Of a stretch of 64,000 bases of DNA, positions 59,644 through 64,000 are shown piece after piece. The position numbers and the translations under genes were made by a program. Position 1 is the first letter of the stretch, and every line of letters begins with the position of its first letter. This DNA is from Diogma glabrata (lineage: Eukaryota > Arthropoda > Insecta > Diptera > Cylindrotomidae): the NCBI GenBank assembly GCA_963693315.1, contig CAVNZG010001019.1, positions 171,076 through 235,075 of the forward strand. Reading direction: 5' to 3'. The notes below the pieces were generated by a model. That model worked only from the letters and a program-made list of their open reading frames with translations, did no database searches and had not been told where the DNA came from.

Positions 59644-60204
59644 GTGTTCAAGCATTCTTCCAGGCTATCCATTACACACTGCATTACACAAATTATATAT
59701 AATCAACCAGCTAGCTGCGATATAATTAAGGAAACCTATTCAACAAATATTCAACAAATATTACAAAATTATTTATTCATAAACACAGAAATTCGAGTAG
59801 AATTCACATCTACATGCAACCAAAAACAAAAATATTTACAAGGAATTAAATTGGTTCAATTCAACAATTGTACAATCACCATTCATAATCATTCATATAG
59901 CAACCAACTATTAGTAACATATGACAACACCGTTTCTCTTCAACCTTACAACGAGATCATTGTAAATAATACGCATCATCCAGTTAATATTACAACATTA
60001 AAAGAATGGACAATTGAAAACAACAAAAAATTAAAGCATTTTAATCACCAGCTTCTACAGAATCAAACGTATCATCTCATATCATGGAGCCTTTTCACAC
60101 CTATACTACTAATTAGTTTGATATATATATTACAATCAAAGTCATCCACAGATATCTCCAATCAACTAATGACCAAAAACCTTTCAGATTTGGCCATCTC
60201 TTAG
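59644..60204 (+). pseudogene. Env remnant of element 2, C-terminal part
   Basis: About 186 codons ending seven bases before the 3' LTR, the normal place for errantivirus env. Several N-x-S/T sites occur (for example NNTH and NQTY). A single membrane anchor (SLFTPILLISLIYIL) sits about 35 residues from the end and is followed by a short tail. The first codon is a frame continuation after the insertion, not a real start. Confidence 0.75.
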
Positions 60205-60211
60205 GGGGAGG
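60203..60211 (+). other. Polypurine tract of element 2
   Basis: AGGGGGAGG immediately before the AGTTAC start of the 3' LTR, overlapping the env stop codon by two bases. Confidence 0.85.
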
Positions 60212-60657
60212 AGTTACATCATACGATTTCACCATAAGTCATATTAACACCGTAGTATAATTCCATAAATGTTATCAAGTCTCTTAGTCATAAATTAAAT
60301 ACGTTTAACTCAAATAAACAAACTTCAAAACTTTAATCACATATTTAAAATTATATTTAAATCAAATAAACAACAAATCTTTTTAACAAATATTGTTACT
60401 GATAACATTTTAAATACTAAATTAATCTTTTAAACATCAATATTAAATTAAATCATACTATAGATATTCAGAGTAAATACAAACATGAATATCATTATAT
60501 CCAAATATTATAATCATAATGTAATTTTAGATTTAAGTATAAAAGAAATTTCAGATTTAACTTACAAATGTGAACTCGGTTTAGAGTTGTGAATAAATTG
60601 TTATGAAATAAATAAATTGTTTTTTTTTTGAGTAACCACAATTGACAAATCATAACT
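60212..60657 (+). repeat. 3' LTR of element 2
   Basis: 446 bp, AGTTACATCATACG...AATCATAACT. The last 103 bp match the 5' remnant at 45277-45383. Confidence 0.88.
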
Positions 60658-61795
60658 CGCGTGTGAGTTTTGGAGGCTTTTCCACGATGTTATGTTATGG
60701 TGTTCAATGTTTTGCTTATAGATCCTACAAATTTCATGCGATATGTATTTGCAAGTAAAGAGAAAATAATTGAATAATCGAAATGTGAAAGTTAGAAATT
60801 AATAATTTTTCTCTTTTCCTCTAGCGTTAAACAGTGGTTTACTTCAAAGCTCATACCTCAAAAATCGTTCTTTTTTTTGTTTTTCACAAATTTTAAAGTA
60901 AATACATGTAGCTATGAACTTATGAATTTTTAATATATTGATCGACTTGAATCTTCTACTCTGAATTAGATCTTCTACAAATTCATCCTTTTTTCCATGG
61001 GTTCTAACGAATATCTATCTTGCATTAACCATTGCTCATAGTCATAATGTTTTTTTTCGTAACATTCAAGAGATTCCAAAATATTTTCTGCGTAAGCTTC
61101 CACGATATTTTTACGATCATTTCATATATTTGTTGCTCAATCCATTGTATCATTAGAACAACTTAGTCTCTTAAGCAGGTCTTTTTCATTTTGTATTTAA
61201 ATTTTGGAGTAGTTTACACATCAAACGTACATTTGTATGTATCATGCATATACAGACATTGTGTGTTTCCGTATATCCGGTTAAAATACATTCCCTCAGT
61301 CGTAACGTGGTGCACTTTGAGAAGCTGATTTGGATATCAGAGTTTTCTTCCAAGAACATTTTTAGATGTCGGTGGGAGTCCATAACACCAACCGCTTTGA
61401 TTTCTTGATTCTTGTAACAACATCTTTAAGACCAGGCATTGCTCTACTAATTTTAATTGCTTGTTCCGGCAATGGCCCAAATAAAAATAGCCAAGTCCTG
61501 TTTACCATTCATGAACTAATGCTTGACAATTCAAGCGTAAAACTATATACTGGCTCTTTTCTGTAAATCATAGATATGCCAATTAATGGTTCTAGTACTG
61601 GCCAAATAACAATAGCCAAGTACGGTTAACCAATAATGGTCCAGTGCTTGGTCGCATTTCTAAGTTCACTAAACCCTTCTTGGATATTCACCGGAAAACA
61701 CTACACCCGATAAAATAATTGCCAAAATGTTTTTCTTTGCCGATAATCAGAAACATTACAATTTAATAGTTTGTAATATTTATACTAATTCATTA
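60658..61795. other. No recognisable gene
   Basis: Short frames only; no family signature. Confidence 0.45.
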
Positions 61796-62226
61796 AGGCT
61801 ACGTACAGAGTGAAAGCGTTGAGCGGTGCTGTGCGCAAAGCGGTGCTGTTTCGCGCTGGAGCAAAGCGGTTGACGCGCACAGTAATGCTTTACGCGAAGC
61901 TATATGCTAGCACAAAATTGATTTAATGGTCATTTTTCAAAACGAATTCATCACCAGAAGATGAGTTATTCTTAACTGAAAGTCTTTATTTACGGTTAAA
62001 AAATTTAAAAACGAAAAGCGGTATACATAAGATTAATTTAGATCGAAAAATCAAAGGTGAATTTCATCAGTTATATCCTCAACTTCGGGAGGATAAAACT
62101 AAATTTTTTGAATGCATTAGAATGTCCATAGAAACATTTGATTATATTTTAATTTTAATTGAACCAAAACTATTAAAAATTTGGACCAATTTTATTAAAA
62201 CGCGAATAACAGTTGTGAAAAATTAA
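61796..62226 (+). mobile_element. PIF/Harbinger-like element, 5' fragment
   Basis: Starts GGCTACGTACAGAG after CATTAA, consistent with a TWA target. A GC-rich terminal region follows with the repeat AAGCGGTGCTGT. A transposase start then follows and breaks off at 62226. No right terminus was found. Confidence 0.55.
61948..62226 (+). pseudogene. Harbinger transposase N-terminal fragment
   Basis: 92 codons without an ATG. The pattern GIHKINLDRKIKGEFHQLYP, then LREDKTKFFECIRMSIETFDYIL, is the conserved N-terminal region of PIF/Harbinger (DDE_Tnp_4) transposases, where R/K-G-E-F-x-x-L, then D-x-x-K-F-F, then M-S-x-E-T-F-D-x-L is standard. The catalytic DDE part is absent, so the fragment has no activity. 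Confidence 0.8.
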
Positions 62227-62326
62227 TAGTTACTTAGTTACTTTGATATAAGTGCCTAATTAAAAAAACAATTAACAATACTAAATTTGTGCAGTTCAAA
62301 CTAAGTTATACTTCAGTTATAATATC

Positions 62327-62615
62327 CTGAGCAGAAATTTGTCAGGGCTCAAGTAAGGTCATAAATTAATCAAATTAAAATAAAAAAATTACAATGGAAA
62401 AAATTAACACATGCATACCATCTTCATCACTATTATTATAGTCTTTCAGCCGAGAAGCGTTAACTAAAATATGCATGAAACGATTTTAACTATATATTTC
62501 TAAAATGGATAACACTCTAGTGAATTTTAACCAATTGAAATTTCAGTTAGGGGTCAAAACGAAGAACCTGATCAGCGCCGGATATATTCAAATAAGGTAG
62601 TATCGGTGATCAAGT
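62327..62615. mobile_element. Diverged copy of the GAGCAGAAATT MITE
   Basis: GAGCAGAAATTTGTCAGGGC matches, in inverse orientation, the right end of the element at 22370-23007. It also shares TAGTCTTTCAGCC..., AAACGATTTTAACTATATAT, GGATAACACTCTAGTGAATT and GGATATATTCAAATAAGGT with that element (again inverted). The 25-bp tandem repeat is missing. Confidence 0.75.
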
Positions 62616-63299
62616 TGTGTATCCACAAGGTTGTGTATCCACAATTTTTATTTTTTTTAAATTGCCGGAAGAAGCGCGACATTTCACTTGATCCTTAATG
62701 ACGATTTATTTTCGTCAAAACCATTCGGACCTTTTGATTTGCTTCCAATTTTTCTTTAAAACTTCAACTGAAAGAATATAGGCTCGATCGATTATCACGT
62801 AAAAAGCACAATAAATAAAAATATACGTTAATTTAAATTAAAATAAGTTAATAAGATAATAAGTTAATAAGTTAATTTAAATTAAAATATGATATATAAA
62901 AATAAAACATATAACGTTGGCTCCAAAGAGTTTACGTGTAACTTCATTCTCAAAAAATTGGGAAGAGGTGAAGCAATCGTTGAGTTGAAATTCAAAACAA
63001 TCTTGAAAATAAAATTAACAATCAATAAATCGAAATCTTTAATTACAGAATTGCAGTTAAAGGTTTTCCTCATAAACAGATTTTAAATCAACAGATATCT
63101 TGCGACAGGGACGTCATTTCGATCACTGTAATTTTCATTCCGAATATGTACTAATACATAGTAAATAAATTAATTCTTCGGATCCGTGAATCGTTGTACT
63201 ACAAATAAATTACTGTTGCAGAACTTACAACATATATTCTTACATATACCCTTTTTTTTTAATTTAAAGTAAAACATTTTTTTTAAATTCAAAGTTAGG
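62616..63299. other. No recognisable gene
   Basis: AT-rich, short frames only. A short TTAGGC-like stretch at 63295-63318 is noted under rejected items. Confidence 0.45.
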
Positions 63300-63339
63300 C
63301 GTTAGGCTTAGGCTTAGGAAAAGCGACAGTTCTACATAT

Positions 63340-63625
63340 TGTCACTTTGACCGCAAAACTTACATTGATGCTCTGGTGGAACGCACGACGTTTGCAGGTT
63401 CAGTCAAAATCGACTTGATCTCCACAGACACCCGTTCATCCATAATATACTTGTGAAATACCTTCAAATCAGCGACATCTCTCCTATGTTACAATGAATC
63501 AAGCGCAATAGTAAGATTTAAATTGCCGATCAATTTAACAGCTGTCCGCTGTATTAATCAAGACATTTCAAACTACTTACGTAGACTCCACCCCAAATGT
63601 GAAAACAATATTCTATGCAGTGACA
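63340..63625 (-). pseudogene. Non-LTR RT, C-terminal remnant
   Basis: Minus-strand frames give YCFHIWGGVYVSSLKCLD, then after a one-base shift IQRTAVKLIGNLNLTIALDS, a stop, and HRRDVADLKVFHKYIM. This order (HIWGG, QRxAxxLIG, HRRxVxDLxxFY) is typical of the region after the RT domain in Jockey-superfamily proteins. One frameshift and one stop are visible. Confidence 0.7.
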
Positions 63626-63639
63626 TATTTATTTATTTA

Positions 63640-64000
63640 TTTGAGCAAGTTCACGCAAGTTCAGCAAATTTTTGGGAAATTTTGACTTGACCCCTTTTAA
63701 TTTTGATTATTTTTTGTTTATAGATAGTCTTTCATAAATAAAAAATACAAGTTCTCTTAGAATTTTTTTTTTTCGACCAGGGGTCTTCACAGGGTGCCCC
63801 TCAATTTTTTGTTATTTTGTGATGTGAGTGCATTTTGACGAGCGATTGTAGAAAAGCTACTGAATCGATTTTCATAAATGATATGTCGTTGAATAGGTAT
63901 TAAAACAAAGTTTTTAAAAATGTTCACTGTTAATTTTTTGAAATAATTTTTAACGGTGTAACATAAGAAAAAAATGGTGTAATTGAAAAAAAGATGGCAT
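63640..64000. other. No recognisable gene at the right edge
   Basis: AT-rich with several homopolymer runs; nothing further identified. Confidence 0.45.

Noticed and set aside
63295..63318. TTAGGC-like telomere repeat
   Set aside because: Only three to four imperfect units in AT-rich DNA; not evidence of a telomere.

Overview
The window looks like a stretch of AT-rich insect (at least arthropod) genome made almost entirely of mobile DNA. The evidence is indirect. There are Ty3/gypsy LTR elements whose primer sites match tRNA-Ser, tRNA-Leu and tRNA-Lys ends, an errantivirus-type element with an env remnant, a PHD-finger non-LTR retrotransposon, pogo, Harbinger and CACTA-like DNA transposons, one spliceosomal-type intron inside a transposase, and long (TA)n arrays. 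I recognise no host gene, tRNA, rRNA or CRISPR array. The order or species cannot be decided from the sequence. There is one 200-base run of N (35101-35300).

Layout. 1-2782: a decayed minus-strand LTR element with a RING-H2 finger ORF (598-1263) directly 5' of a frameshifted gag (18-575). 2783-~7260: a nearly intact minus-strand CR1/L2-like non-LTR retrotransposon (PHD ORF1, endonuclease-RT ORF2). 7261-12060: mostly unassigned, with a 35-bp palindromic minisatellite at 8914-9163. 12064-28200: a nest of insertions. An old minus-strand LTR (12064-12144 plus 28031 onward) is split by LTR element 1 (12145-28030, TSD CCAA). Element 1 has no pol and is itself split by LTR element 1b (15368-20482, TSD ATTG). 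One LTR of element 1 also holds a palindrome-rich MITE cluster (22357-23412) and a 4.2-kb higher-order tandem array (23537-27736).

30218-32309: a non-coding CACTA-like element with about 0.5-kb terminal inverted repeats. 33060-38033: a second long-inverted-repeat element that surrounds a (TA)n array, the assembly gap and LTR element 3, whose gag is fused to integrase by an internal deletion. 43362-45276: an inverted-repeat element carrying a reverse-transcriptase fragment plus a copy of the repeat seen in the 23.5-27.7 kb array. 45277-60657: plus-strand errantivirus-like element 2 (gag, pol, env, LTRs). It is broken by in-frame stops and by three insertions: a 5'-truncated non-LTR element inside the integrase (50035-51624), a pogo/Tigger element between TA arrays (53262-55783), and LTR-like DNA (56025-59639, candidate TSD CACT). 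60658-64000: a Harbinger transposase fragment, a second copy of the palindrome-rich MITE, and a decayed RT C-terminus.

The genes do not form a pathway. They are gag/pol/env sets or transposases of separate elements, and the nesting gives a relative order of insertion: old LTR (12064), then element 1, then element 1b, then a TTAA-flanked MITE; and element 2, then its three insertions.
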